A DNA stretch of 64,000 nucleotides from Mangifera indica (GCF_011075055.1 NC_058156.1:4216001-4280000); one strand, 5' to 3'. Shown: positions 11,185 to 23,530, counted from the stretch's first letter. Notes: generated by a model not told the origin, from the letters alone. Program-made: numbers and translations.

Positions 11185-13003
11185 TGTTAGGGTAGATATC
11201 CTAGAGCCAATTGATTTGACGTTTGTAATTGTATTTTATCTCATTAATTAATAAAAGGATTTATAGTTATTTAGTTCATATACTTGTCTAATCTATGATT
11301 GTGTGAATAATATGCCTTTAGAATGGGTGAATTTTGATAAGGGGATCAGACAACTGATCGTGGGAACTTTATACACATATTAGATGACTATTCTACAAAT
11401 GTCCATAAACCTGACATTACAATGACCAATGGCATATTTAATGGTGATGAGATTATCATAGTGATGAGCAACCCCACTCAAAAATGGTGATAGTTTTCAC
11501 GTGTCAAAACTATTTACTGATGGCTTGCTATAACACATGGGTGTATGTTGTAGATGTGTTCATTAGACTAACCCTACTAAAGGATATCCATATGAATGGT
11601 TGCACCAATGTCTATGAAACAAATAAACTGAACACCATAGGTACATGTGATGCTTTAACTTGAGGTTACCAGACTGTCTTGCGTAAAGATCAGTATGGTT
11701 TGACGCTATCCAACATATCATCATAATAGAGGTATCATAAAGGTAGTGAATGACCTTATCATGAGATACATAGAGGCTATAGTTGGTCAATAAAGGATTA
11801 ATCACTTTTGAGTATAGGAGAAGATATCTCATATACGAATGCTGAAAGACATTCATGGCTACTTGAATTTGTGGCCATAATAGGATAAGATTATAGCCTA
11901 ATCCATATAAGTCATTAATGTGTATCAACTCATATCGAGGAACTACTAAAATAGACACACTTCTATCTCTTAGCCTCAAGAGATATCGGTCGATAAAAAG
12001 ATTGAATTACATGTAATTGTGATATTACAAAAGCTTATAGAAATGTTTATTGACATTTTATCGTCTAGATGGCCATGACGTTTTGCTAGAGGTTAATCTT
12101 AGTCTATGTCTGAATTTGACTTGAATTTAGATACTATTGATTTGATAGATAACTTATAAGTCAAACACATTAAGGGGTTGATCAGAACCAAAAGGCAAGG
12201 ATCATTTGATGATAATCCTGAGATCATGGAAAGACAGAAATGTATGGATATATTTTGATTAGAATTATCTTGCATACATGGTGCCACGTGACATCATGAA
12301 AATGCATTGCATGGTTTTGGTTAGACCCATTTAGGAGTCTAACCAAGGAAGGCCAAAGGATGGATGCGAGTCAACTGGCTGAGTTAACTCATGGGTAAGG
12401 TGTTTTTGTTAAACAAGGATTCTTCAAAGTCATTATTTGATAAAAATTTTAGGTTGAGTTAGAATCCTAATTTAATTAGACTTCTTGTGCATTAAAACTT
12501 TTATTAAATTAAAAGTCTTAATTTAATAAGAATTCTTGGACACCTTATCACCTAAGTAGTTAAAGTCTTAACTAACTTAAGATTTATGCACATCTTATAA
12601 ATAAAGGTGTTTAGCTTGAGTCAAATTTTGATCACAACAATCCTAAACACACATCTCTATACCTAGAATCTTGTTAATGTAAGCTTCCATTTCTGTGATC
12701 TAATGTCCAAGATCTAGGTGACAAAAGCCCTAATAGCTATTTTTTTGGATTACCTCTCATTTGTACTCTATATGGATACCAAGGCACTACCTCAATAGGG
12801 TTCGATAAAGATCTTTACATAGCCACATGAAGTCTTGAAGGAGCCAACAATATAGGTATAATTTCTAAGCACCCTATGTGTGTTTAACATGTTCATGAAT
12901 CTATGCATTAAAACGGGTATCCTAGATAGGTTTTCGGATCTTTGATAATTGTAAGTTTTTAATTCCGCTACATTGACGATTAATGATGCCCTAAAACTCT
13001 ACC
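11185..13003 (+). repeat. 5' LTR of the copia element
   Basis: Starts TGTTAGGGTAGATATCC and ends just before the primer site; 1819 bp. It aligns along its whole length with 18698-20483. ACACCTTATAAATAAAGG near 12590-12606 looks like a TATA region, and is repeated in the partner LTR near 20070-20087. An antisense open frame at 11979-11563 is also present in the partner LTR (see findings). Confidence 0.9.
12592..12606 (+). promoter_or_regulatory. Candidate LTR TATA box
   Basis: TTATAAATAAAGG lies in the last quarter of the 5' LTR and is conserved at the same place in the 3' LTR. This is the usual position of the U3/R core promoter, but no start site can be shown from sequence. Confidence 0.4.
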
Positions 13004-13004
13004 G

Positions 13005-13017
13005 TGGTATCAGAGCC
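13005..13017 (+). other. Primer-binding site (tRNA-iMet)
   Basis: TGGTATCAGAGCC lies one base after the 5' LTR and is an exact initiator tRNA-Met type site. Confidence 0.9.
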
Positions 13018-14880
13018 ACTATTTTGGCATACTTTTATGAAAATATACCTCTATGTTTTGGTTATATTTATATGTTGTTGCATATAATTGATAAATAATC
13101 AAAACTGTAGAATTAGTAAAATTGATTTGCAATCGTGTTGCCACACGATTTGTTGAGTTCAAGAACAATGTAAAGATGTGTTAAATTTATTGAATGATTT
13201 TTCCTAAATTTTTTTTGAGTTTAATTGTCGATGCAAGATTAAATTCAAGGTTGATAGTCGGTTTGTCAAGTGAGTGTCGTTTATGTGTCACTGTTACTTA
13301 CACAACGATTAGCTTGCCTTTGTACGATGGCTTCTAGATTTCCTGTCATTAAAAAGTCTAGAAACTAAGGCTAGAAACCTTGCATGGCTGGAACAAAAAC
13401 TAAATAGGGTGGTGTCACACATGACAAGGTTACTCTATGCCTTAACATGTGTCTAGATAAAATCTATTCTATGGGTCAACAAGGTTGGTGACCTAAGCTC
13501 TGGCCACTTAGATGTGTTAGAGCAACCTCTGCCCTATCCTATTCCTAAGGTATAGGCTGGTACATCACTAAACAACACCTATTCGGCAGTTTGTCCTGGT
13601 TGTGCACTATTGCTATGCACTCATAACACTTTGAACTTTTGCGTGGTTGGGTAGTTTTTCTACCTAAGTCATAAATGGTTTTAGTGCAAACTATGTATGA
13701 TGGTCCTCCATCATGCCCTCGACATGCCTTCTAAGATGCCTATATGCCCTTCGAGATTAGGAATAAGATTTTGGTTCGAGTTTTATTGAATTGGAATCAA
13801 AACTGAAGTTTCCCTGAGTCTTGGGGTTGAACAATTATTTTACAAAGTTTTAGGGAGAAAAATGTAATTTAACACTTGGTTAATTAATAATTAAAATTTA
13901 ATTTTAATTGGTTATGTATGTATGGATGTATGTATGCATGGTGCCTAATACACAACCAATAAACCGATGTGAATGTTTTTATTTTATTTATTTATTTATA
14001 TTTTCTTTAGGTTGTAATTTTAAAATAAGGTTTGTGTGCCCTACATTAATTCCTTTTCCTCTTTAGTTTAGACTGTTATTTTATTTTCTTAGAATAATGT
14101 AACTAGAAAATAAAGTCATGTAATTATTAAAGACTAAAGGTGAAAAGGACAAGCACGAAGATGAAGACCCAAAGACAAAACATTCACTTAGGTTGACCAG
14201 TTAAACCTCTCTTGGCTTGAGAGGTTTGAGATTAGTTATAGTTGTGTACTAATATGTTTTAATTTTACGTTGTTAGATGGATGTGAATGGTTATATTTTT
14301 GCAAATATCACTTAATTCAAATATTGAGTCAAAAATTAAATTTGTGTCTTCCAATATGATGTCTTAATTAAGCCTTTGTTCGCCAAAGTGAAGGGTACAT
14401 TTCTGTAAGGTGGAAAATTAAAAGATGTTCATATTGGATTCGACTTAACTAGTGTACTTTACTTATTCACTCAAGCGAAAGTGAAATATATTAGAGGCAT
14501 GAGTAAGGAATACATTTGTCAATGCTAGATGATATGCAATATCCACCCTACTAATATCAAGAGTCATATTTGAGGCTATATGATTTGTTGGGCAAAAACT
14601 CCTAACTTGAGATCATGGGCTTTTGGTGATTAATTTGAAATTTACCTATTCGATTTTTTGAACTTGTTCACCAAAGTGAAGGGGAGAATTAATGCGACAG
14701 GGTCTCGGTCCACTAGAAAGTTCATTGAAACTTTTTGAGTGGAATAATGAGGGTTATTAGCTTAAGGCAAATAGTAAGAACATTTTAATTAATTAAATGC
14801 ATAATTAAAATGAATATTAATTATGAATAAAATTACTAATTATTTTTATCTGTAAATTGTAAATCAAATTATCACCATGT
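13018..14880 (+). other. Long untranslated leader of the copia element
   Basis: About 1.9 kb between primer site and gag without a recognisable domain. It contains a degenerate (TATG)n stretch near 13912-13940 and two copies of a phrase close to TTCGCCAAAGTGAAGGG (about 14378 and 14667). Such a long leader could be the element's own or hold an old insertion. I see no terminal repeats that decide this. Confidence 0.5.
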
Positions 14881-15700
14881 TAAACCCAACATATCGATCA
14901 ATTCTTAAAAAATAAAATAGGCTCATTGGAAGCAACTTTGCTGATTGATATAAAAATCTTCAAATTATTCTATATCAAGAAAATAGGTTGTAAATCCTTG
15001 AGGGGTTGTTGCCCAGTGAGCTTAGTCCTCGATGCCACTTAGAAGGAAAAAATACTTTTAATAAGTATCTTGATGACTCCGTGAAAGTTCAGTGCCTCAT
15101 GCTAACTTCCATGTCACTTGATCTTAAAAAACAACAAGAAGAAATGGATACTCTATCCACACTTGCACACTTTTGAGAATTATATGCTACTCGTGTGAAG
15201 GCTAAAAGATATGATGTGTCAAGTGCATTATTTGATTACAAACTCTTCAAGGGAGGATAAGTTAGCCCTTATGTGTTAAGATAATTGGTTATATTGAACA
15301 GTTAGTGAGTTTGGGCTTCTCATGGACAATGAGTTTGCCATTGACCTAGTATTGAAATCCCTCTTTAAATCGTAGGCTAATTTAATCATGAACTTTAACC
15401 TAAATGAAAGAAGAAAACCCTTGAGGAATTGCTATATATACTCGACAGGTTGAATAAGAGGTATGAAAGGTAGCTTCAGCTATTGTGCTTGTGGTTGAAG
15501 CCTATGTACCTAGATCCAAGGCTAAGGGCAACGACAAAACCTAAACCCAAAGCAAAGAAGCAACCAGATAATGCTACTCAACCAACAAGTGGTATGGGAA
15601 AGAGAAAGGTTGTTTATTTTTATTGTGGCAAAGCTAGTCACTAGAGGAGACATTATAAAGCCTTCTTAAAAATAAGAAGAAAAAGATAGCTAAAACCTTT
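14880..15700 (+). pseudogene. copia gag remnant
   Basis: Broken frames resemble the UBN2-type gag of plant copia elements. Segments such as YLDDSVKVQCLMLTSMSLDL, MDTLSTLAHF and TLEELLYILDRLNKRYE match its helical core, followed by a basic K/P-rich linker. At about 15614-15660 a CCHC knuckle is decayed to FYCGKASH-stop-RRHYK. RNA-binding and capsid function are lost. Confidence 0.75.
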
Positions 15701-15814
15701 ATTTTAGCTATGTTTATCATTAAGATAAACTATTCTTCTTGTTCATCCTAGGTTATAGACATATGATGTGGTACTTATATTTGTTCTTATATGTAGGAAC
15801 TATAGCATAATAGA

Positions 15815-17033
15815 TTGTTTGCCAAAGGAAAGGTTGACCTACGAGTTAGAAATAGAGTACATGTTACTACATTAGCCGTAGGAATTTATTATCTTAGGTT
15901 GCTCACTAGGTTGGTTTTAGAATTAAATAAATGTTGTTCTGTTCCGTTTGTTTCTAGAAATTTAATTTCTATGTTTATTTTAAGTAAGAAAGGATATTCA
16001 TTTTTTATTGCTAGTGGTATTATAACCATCAACTTTAATAATATTCTTTCTGGAATGGCTGAGTTGTATAATGGTTTATACATTCTAAGACTAGATAAAA
16101 AAATTTTCAATGTATAAAATAATAAATGTTTGGAAATAAACAAATTAAATATCACATATTGGTGGTATTGTAAGCTAGGCCACATAAGACGGAAACTCAT
16201 ATCAAGACTTCTTGATCAGAGAATCTTACAATCATTTGACTTCTAATCTTATGATGAAAATGAATCATTCCTATTAGGTAAGATAGCCAAAACACCCTTT
16301 TTTGGACATAGTGAAAGGGCAATTGAATTGTTAGAGATCATTCATAGTGATCTATATAGGCCCATGATAGTGTATACTAGATATAGGGAAGTCTACTTCA
16401 TCACATTTACTAATGACCTTAATAGATATGACTATGTGTTTTTGTTGAAACACAAGTCTAAATGTTTTGATAAATTCAAAGAATTAAAGAACGAGATAGA
16501 AAAGAAGCTTAGGAGACAAATTAAAATCCTTCACAATGACCGTAGAGGTGAAAACCTAAGTACTAAATTCAGAAGATACCTGAAGGAATATCAAATAATC
16601 TTTTAACTCATTTCTTCTGGTACACTACAACATAATGATGTAATGGTCAGGTTTATGATGAGTTTTATCGATCTACCCATGTCTTTCTGAGGACATGCCC
16701 TAAAAACTACTATTTATACACTAAACCAGTCCTATCTAAATCTGTGGATATAACCTATATAAGTTATGGACTAAGCAAAAGCCCAATCTAGAATACTTGA
16801 GGATTTGGGGTTATGAAGCTTATGTCAAGAAATTGACTTTGAACAAGTTGAACGCTAAGTCTGAAAAATGTATCTTTGTAGGGTACTTGAAGGAAACTAA
16901 GGGATACTGCTTCTACCACCTAGAGGAGCAAAAAGTCTTTGTTGCTCATATTGACATATTCTTTGAGAAAGAATTTATTCTTAAGATGACTAGTGGGAGG
17001 AAGGTAGAACTTGATGAAGTTTTTGTACCATAA
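15815..17033 (+). pseudogene. copia integrase remnant (GAG-pre-integrase plus rve core)
   Basis: 15815-16117 carries the pre-integrase segment (GMAELYNGLYILRLD), then about 16150-16200 WWYCKLGHI. 16328-16606 carries the core: LEIIHSDLYRPM with the first catalytic Asp, YFITFTNDLNRYDYVFLL, and LHNDRRGE with the second Asp. 16797-17033 carries RIWGYEAYVKKL and KCIFVGYLKETKGYCFY, the end of the domain. The third acidic residue region (about 16606-16640) is interrupted by a stop. Integrase would insert the cDNA into host DNA. Confidence 0.88.
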
Positions 17034-17212
17034 GATACTACAGATGTTAGTCAGGATGAAGTGTTATCACAAATGGTTAATCATGTAGAAGTTTCTCAAC
17101 CTCAAGAGGAATAACCTCGGAGCACACAAAAACTGTGTAGATCTAAATAAGTGGGTCGTGAGCTTGAAAGATTTAGTTTTCTTATGACTCAACATGTCAA
17201 CGTATTGGTCAT

Positions 17213-18650
17213 CTCTGATGACAAACCTAAGACTTACGATGATGTTATCTTGAGTCCAAATTTTGACAAATGGTTGGCTGTCATGAAATTTGAAATAGAT
17301 TCCATGTACCAAAATTAAGTATGAACTTTGGTGGATGCACCTAAAGGAGTAAAACCTGTAAGGTGTAAATGGGTTTTCAAAAAGAAAATTGACATGGAAG
17401 GTAGTATGCATACTTATAAAACATAACTAGTTGCTAAAGGTTTAACACAAAAATATGGCATTGACTATGATGAAACCCTTTCACCGATCACTATGCTTAA
17501 GTTTATTAGGATTATACTTGATATTGTTACATGCCTTGACTATGAAATCTTTCAGATAGATGTCAAAACTACCTTTTTAAATGATAACCTTATACAAGAC
17601 ATCTATATGGCACAACCCAATGGTTTCATTCTTGTTGGACAAACTAATAAAGTATACAAGCTATAAAAGTCTATTTATGGGCTTAAGTAAGCTTCCAAAA
17701 GGTGAAATTTCGTTTTGGTGAAGCTGTATGAGACTTTGATTTTATCAACAATGAAAACGAGCTATGTATGTATAAGAAGGTCAATAGGAGTATGATTGCA
17801 TTTCTAATATTGTATATCAATGACATCTTGATTATTGGAAATGACATACCAAACTTACAATCAATAAAGGCTTGGTTATCTAAGTGTTTCTCCATGAAAG
17901 ACTTAGGAGAAATACCCTACATTCTTAAGATTAAAATTTATTGAGATATAGAACATAGACTATTTGGCCTAAGTCAAAGTACGTACATAGATTAGGTGTT
18001 GATAATATTCTTTATGAAGGAATCCAAGAAAAAATTTCTACCTATGTCCTATGATGTATATCTTTCGAAAGAGATATGCCCATCTTTATAATCTGAGAGA
18101 GATAAGATGAGTAGGATTCTATATGCCTCGGTTATAGGATCAATCATGTACGTTATGCTATATACAAGACTTGATGTCTCATATGCCTTAAGCATTTGTA
18201 GTAAATATCAATCTGATCCAGGTAAAAAAAATTAGATGGTTCTCAAGAACATCTTAAAGTACTTGAGAAGGAATAAAGATGCATTCTTGGTTTATTGAGG
18301 GGATTTTGAACTCACTATTAGAGGCTGCAATGATATCAGTTTTAAACTGATCAAGATCACTTTAAATCACAATCTGGGTTTGTGTTTTATTTGAATAGTG
18401 GTGCATTAAATTGGAAAAGCTCAAAGAAAATTATAGTTGCTGATTCTTTAACAAAATGTGAGTACATCGTTTTTTTAAAAGTAGTAAAAGAGACTATATG
18501 GATCAAGTAGTTTGTTATAGAACTTAGAGTAATTCTAAGCATGGTTGAGCCGATTGAGCTCTATTGCAACAACAATGGAGTGAGTGCTCAAGCAAATGAG
18601 CCATGGTCTCATCAAAGTCCAACACATACTGAGACGATATCATCTGATCC
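17213..18650 (+). pseudogene. copia reverse transcriptase and RNase H remnant
   Basis: Reading with stops ignored, the RVT_2 landmarks occur in order: VRCKWVFKKKID (about 17370), YDETLSPI (about 17470), FQIDVKTTFLN (17550), IYMAQPNGF (17605), KSIYGLK (17670), ILYIDDILIIGND (17810) with both catalytic Asp, WLSKCFSMKDLGE (17875), then LGIKI-like KIKIY and ARPDVSYA-like TRLDVSYAL (18165). RNase H wording follows to about 18600. Many stops make it non-coding. The YIDD box is intact, unlike the gypsy RT in this window. Confidence 0.88.
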
Positions 18651-18685
18651 AAGAGATTGTTCAGTGAGGTGACATACAGACAGTA

Positions 18686-18697
18686 CAAGTGAGAGAT
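18686..18697 (+). other. Polypurine tract of the copia element
   Basis: CAAGTGAGAGAT directly precedes the 3' LTR start TGTTAAAG, matching the usual copia tract CAAGTGGGAGAT. Confidence 0.8.
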
Positions 18698-20483
18698 TGT
18701 TAAAGTAGATACCCTAAAGCCAATTAATTTGAAATTTGAAATTTTAATTTATCTTATTAATCAATAAAGGATTTATAGTTATTTTGTTCATATTTTTTTC
18801 TATTAAATGATTCTGTGAATAACATACCCTTAAAATAGTAGAATTATGACGAGAGGATTAGATAACTGATCATGATACACATATTAGATAGGCATTTTAG
18901 AAATGTCTATAATCCTAACATTACAATGACTAAGGGCATATGTAATGATGATGGGATTATCATAGTGTTGAGTAAACCTACTGAAAGGTAGCAATAGTTT
19001 TCATGTGTCGAAGCTGTTTACTAATGGCTTGATATAACACATGAGTGCACATTGTAGATGTGTTATGGACCGTTTTATGTAAGGATTGGTATGGTTTGAC
19101 ACTATCTAACATATCACCATAATAGAGATATCATAAAGGTAGTGAATGACCATATCATGAGATATATAGAGGCTATGATTGATCAATAAAGGATTTGTCA
19201 CTCTTGAGCATAGAAAAAGATATCTTATATACGAATGTTGAAAGACATTCATGACTGCTTGAATCTGTGGCCATAGTGGGATGAGGTTATAGCCTAATCT
19301 ATGTAAGTCATTAATGTGTATTCGCTCATATTGAGGAACTATTGAGATAGACACACTTCTATGTCTCAGCGTTAAGAGATATCGATTGATGAAAGGATTT
19401 AATTGCATGTAACTGTAATGTTGCAAAAGTTTATGGAGATATTCATGACATTCTATCATTTCGGTGGCCATGACACTATGCTAGAGGCTAATCTTGGTTT
19501 GTGTTTAAATTCGATTTGAATTAAGACACCACTAATTCGATAAAGAGTTTATAGGTCAAAAGCATTAAAAGGTTGATACAAACCAAGAGGTAAGGATCGT
19601 TTTACGATAATCTTGAGATCATGGAAAAAGAGAAATGTATGGATATGTTTTGACCAGAATCATTTGTTGTGCATGGTGTCATGTGGCATCATGCGAATGC
19701 ACTATATGGTTTCAGGTAAACCCACTTAGGAGTCCAACTAAGCATGGGCGAATAATGGATGCGAGTCAATAACTGAGTTAACTTGTGGGTAAGGTGATTT
19801 CATTAAACAAAGATTCTTTAAAGTCCTTGTTTGATAGAAAGTTTAGGTTGAGCTAGAATCCTAATTTAACTAGGATTCTTATGCATTAAAACTTTCAATA
19901 AATTCAAAGTCCTTATTTGATAGAAAGTTTAGGTTGAGTTGGAATCCTAATTTAATTAGGATTCATATGCATTAAAACTTTCATTAAATTAAGAGTATTA
20001 ATTTAATAAGAACTATTGGACATCTTATCACCTAAGTAGTTAGAGTCTTAACTAACTTAAGATTCATGCACACCTTATAAATAAAGGTGTTTAGTTTGAG
20101 TCAAATTTTTGAACACAACAATCCCAAACACACATTTTTTGCCTAGAATCTTGTTGATGCAAGTTTCCATTTTCGTAGTCTAATTTACAAGATTCACTTG
20201 ACAGAAGCCTTAGTAGCCTCTTTTTGGATCGTTTCCCATTCGTGCTTTGCATTGATACCAAGGCACCACCTTAAAAGAGTTGGATAATGATCTTTACATA
20301 GCCATGTGAAGTTTTAGAAAAGCCAACAACGTAAGTATAATTTGTAAACACCCAATGTGTGTTTAACATATTTATGAATTTATACATTAAAATGGGTATC
20401 CTAGATGGATTTTAGAATTTTTGATAATTTAAAAATTTTTAATTTCACTGCATTATTGGTTAACAATGCCTTAAAACCTTACA
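18698..20483 (+). repeat. 3' LTR of the copia element
   Basis: 1786 bp from TGTTAAAGTAGATACCC to CCTTACA, aligning with 11185-13003. It lacks part of the block around the partner's 11560-11700 and instead carries an 86-bp tandem duplication at 19821-19992 that the 5' LTR has only once, so that duplication arose after integration. Confidence 0.9.
19821..19992 (+). repeat. 86-bp tandem duplication inside the 3' LTR
   Basis: Unit 1 is 19821-19906 and unit 2 is 19907-19992, both starting AAGTCCTT and holding TTTGATAGAAAGTTTAGG. A handful of substitutions separate them. The matching region of the 5' LTR (about 12430-12512) has a single unit. Confidence 0.8.
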
Positions 20484-20488
20484 AAGAA
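20484..20488. repeat. Target-site duplication (right), AAGAA
   Basis: Exact match to 11180-11184, directly after the CTTACA end of the 3' LTR. Confidence 0.82.
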
Positions 20489-20542
20489 GTCATTTTCACA
20501 TAATATTATGGTTATTATAATTTTATAATATATTTCAAGTTA

Positions 20543-20887
20543 TGCATATTATTTCTTTTCATCATGTGAGCACATTTAATATAGGATATAATATTATTAA
20601 AATTTGGCTAAGGATGGAAAATTGAAGGAGAGCACTTAATGCTCTTTATGACATTAAGACAAAGCTTGGAAAATCTTAGAGCAGTGGTGGAAATTTTTGT
20701 ATAAATACTCTCTACCTCTCAAATTTGAAACACCCTTCTCTCATTAAACAAAAAGCACACTTACCATCTTATCCCAATTTCCTTTGTAGTTTCCGTTTCT
20801 TCTTTTATATTATCATAAAATCTCAATTACATAAATCGTACATCTTTCAATTTGTAATCACTCATTATTTCAATGACATTTATAACA
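20543..20887 (+). repeat. 5' LTR of the second copia element
   Basis: Matches 31531-31888, for example TTTGGCTAAGGATGGAAAAT and GTGGAAATTTTTGTATAAAT. A TATA-like TTTGTATAAATACTC lies at about 20695-20709 in both copies. The end is ATAACA, followed by CGTTATCAACACG, which resembles the primer-site region CGTTATCAGCACG seen in this copia group. Confidence 0.82.
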
Positions 20888-20900
20888 CGTTATCAACACG
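20888..20900 (+). other. Candidate primer-binding site
   Basis: CGTTATCAACACG directly follows the LTR. It contains the TATCA core but is not the full TGGTATCAGAGC site, consistent with the shortened tRNA-primer sites of some plant copia elements. This assignment relies on position. Confidence 0.45.
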
Positions 20901-21329
20901 ATCCACTTAGATATATCTCAATATCACCAACATTTAAAATTATTTCATCATCCTATTTGTATAATGCAAATAGGGATATTTTAAATATGATATTGTCTTA
21001 CTTGCTAAAATGCAAACTATGAATCTTTTAATTATTGTTATTCTTCTGTTTAATTTTTCCATTTATAATTTATGTAAATACAAATTATAATTCTATCAAC
21101 CTTAAGTTTGATAAATCTTGAAAAATATAGACCATAAGTCCTAAATATTATCATAACTAAGATTTTATTATTCTGAATATGAATGACAATACCTAAAGTT
21201 TTGCAAATATGAGACAAATATGAACCTAAAGTTTTAACATAATTTTTCTTCATCATATCACTAATTTTGGTTACTTTAATTAACCTATAGTTGGTGAAAA
21301 CGACAAACCTTGTAAAGCTTTGATATATT

Positions 21330-22110
21330 ACTCTATTATTGGATGGAGAAAATTTTACTAAATAGGCCCTTGAAAAGGTTCTCCATTTAGAATCTATGAA
21401 CCTTGGAGAAGTAATTAAAGAAGAAAATGAAGCATCCCAACAGGATAGAGTTAAGACTACTATTTTTCCTTGGCATCACATCCATGAAGGATTGTGAACT
21501 TAATGTATGGATATAATGGATCCACTACAATTATGGAAAAGTCTGAAAGAAAGATTTTAACATCAAAGGTCAATAACATTGGTAATGGCCTACCATGACT
21601 GAACTCACTTATGCTTATAAGATTTTAAATTTGTATGTGACTATAACTCTGTCTTATTCAAAATTGTTTCTTAATTGAGATTATGTGGAGAAACAATAAC
21701 CAAAGAAAATATGTTAGAAAAAACTTTCTTCACATTTCATCCATCAAATTTGCTCTTATAGCAATAATATCAAAAAGAAACTTCAAAAAATATTTTGAAT
21801 TAATATCCTATTTGCTGATGGTTGAGCAAAATAATGAATTGTCATTAAGAAACAATCAAACACGCCTCACTAGCACTACTTCGTTCCTTGAAGTGAATGC
21901 AAGTACTAGTAGTAGTTCTCGTAGGCATAGGCAAGGTCTTAGAAGAAATAAATTTCAATCCAAAGATGATCATAATAGAAAATCTAACCACTAAAAATGG
22001 AACAGTGATGAAGCAAAGTAAGACAAAGGAAAAATGATGCAAAGCAAACCACACAATTATGAAAGAAAATGTTACAGATATCATTCTAAAGGCCATTAGT
22101 TGCACCTAGA
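21330..22110 (+). pseudogene. copia gag remnant (second element)
   Basis: Segments in order: QQDRVKTTIFPWHHIHEGL (about 21437), PLQLWKSLKERF, the in-frame block 21683-21994 with LISYLLMVEQNNELSLRNN, and a decayed knuckle CYRYHSKGH at about 22070. These match the gag of Retrofit/Ale-type copia, whose conserved phrase is LL-VAEQNNELL. At least three frameshifts or stops break it. Confidence 0.82.
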
Positions 22111-22129
22111 CATTTGGTAGATTTATATC

Positions 22130-22840
22130 AAGCATCCATAAAAAATAATGAAAAAAGATTAAATCAAATTTTATTGATAATTTGGATCTTGTCGATCTAA
22201 TTAATTTTGATATTTCAGACTTTCTTCTGTATTGAGAAATCATGTATATTATTTGATGTAATTAGTCCTATGTATTCCTTCCTTTCAATGTTTTGTAATA
22301 GCTAATGTAATTTTTAAAATGAAAGGAAATAAACTCCAAAATTGAAGTGTTAACTTCAAAAGCTAATGATGGAAAGATGTGTTTGGTGGATAGTGCAACG
22401 ATATATACAATTCTTAAATAAAAAAAGAATTCTACTTAATTTTATCACTAATTGAAGCTAAAAAAGCTCTATTTCACAGTCGACAAATCCGATTAAAGGC
22501 TCCGAAAGAGCCATAATTTTATTAAAAAATAAGAATAAGTTCAACATCAGTGATACATTACACTCAAGTAAATCTAGAAGAAATTTACTTAGTTTTAAAT
22601 ATATAAGAAATAATAGTTATCATATTGAAACCATGAATGAAAATGATACAAAATTTCTTTTTATAACTAGTTATGTCTTTGGAAGAAGGCATATACTAGA
22701 AAAATTGCTTGTTTTTATCATCTTGATTATATTATACAATCATAAAGGCAATTGAAACTTATGCAATATCAAATCAAAAGTTTTCTGATCTAAGGATTTT
22801 TACACTTTGAGATGACCATTTAGGTCACCTAAGATCTATA
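22130..22840 (+). pseudogene. Spacer, protease and pre-integrase region (second copia)
   Basis: Little is clear. About 22385-22410 reads VDSATIYTIL, a trace of the D-S-A/G-T-x-H-T-I-L protease site. About 22690-22740 reads LEKLLVFIILIILYN, and 22800-22850 reads RFLHFEMTI then HLRSIIIHRIIENSH, the tail of pre-integrase. Stops are frequent. Confidence 0.55.
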
Positions 22841-23530
22841 ATAATTCATAGAATTATTGAAAATTCACATGATTATGCACTAAATAATCATAAGATTTTC
22901 TTGTCTAATGAAAAAATTTGCACCACCTATTCGCAAGGCAAATTATTAGTCAAACCATCTTTCTCTAAAGTTAGAGTTGAATCTCCATCATTTTTACAAA
23001 GGATTTATGGGGATATATATGGACTCATTCATCCACCAAGTAGGTCATTTCATTATTTTATGACTTTAATTGATGCATCTGCCCAATGTTCCTATGTTTG
23101 TTTATTGTCAACTTAAAATATTGTTTTTGCTAAACTATTAACTCAAATTATCAAATTAAGGGCCCATTTTCTAGATAAACCGATCAAGTAAATACAGTTA
23201 GAATTTACATTTAAGACATTTGATGATTATTACATGTCTATAGGGATTGACATTAAACATCTAGTCTTGTATGTTCATAGTCAAAATAGGTTAGTTGGGT
23301 CTCTTATCAAACAACTTCAGGTAATTGCACGTATTTTATTACTAAGAACTCAATTACCAACTTTTATGTGGGAACATTATATATTACATGTTGCAATGTT
23401 AATTTGCTTACAACCTTCTTCTTATTATCAATATTCTCCCTTACAATTGTTTTTTGACCACCAATTTGATATATCTCATTTAAGGATATTTGGTTGTATT
23501 GTATATGTCCCTGTTAGATCTTTTTAAAGC
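22840..23530 (+). pseudogene. copia integrase remnant (second element)
   Basis: Open blocks 22901-23116 (CTTYSQGKLLVKPS, then FLQRIYGDIYGLIHPP with the first Asp, FHYFMTLIDASAQCSYVCLL with the second conserved position) and 23234-23527 (HSQNRLVGSLIKQLQVIAR replacing the usual HTQNGLAESLIKRLQLIAR, then LRIFGCIVYVPV). Catalytic third residue Glu of the AESLI region is changed to Gly-Ser. Followed at 23555-23782 by a piece of the connecting region (HFTAHFTDYYFNETIFPAL). Confidence 0.85.

Larger units (their letters stand above)
11185..20483 (+). mobile_element. Complete, decayed Ty1/copia LTR retrotransposon
   Basis: 9299 bp on the plus strand: 5' LTR 11185-13003, primer site 13005-13017, long leader to about 14880, gag 14880-15700, protease trace about 15745, integrase 15815-17033, RT and RNase H 17213-18650, polypurine tract 18686-18697, 3' LTR 18698-20483. 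The integrase-before-RT order defines copia. A 5-bp duplication AAGAA flanks it exactly. The coding region is full of stops although many motifs remain readable, so it is old but structurally whole. The same LTR family recurs at about 41000-42217 and 51650-52851. Confidence 0.93.

Noticed and set aside
12994..13020. tRNA gene near TGGTATCAGAGCC
   Set aside because: The short match is a primer-binding site complementary to the tRNA 3' end. No cloverleaf is present here, nor at 40368 or 61944.
15889..16200. 103-codon minus-strand frame
   Set aside because: It overlaps copia integrase on the plus strand, which has recognisable motifs.
17067..17411. 114-codon minus-strand frame
   Set aside because: It overlaps the copia RT start on the plus strand and has no independent support.
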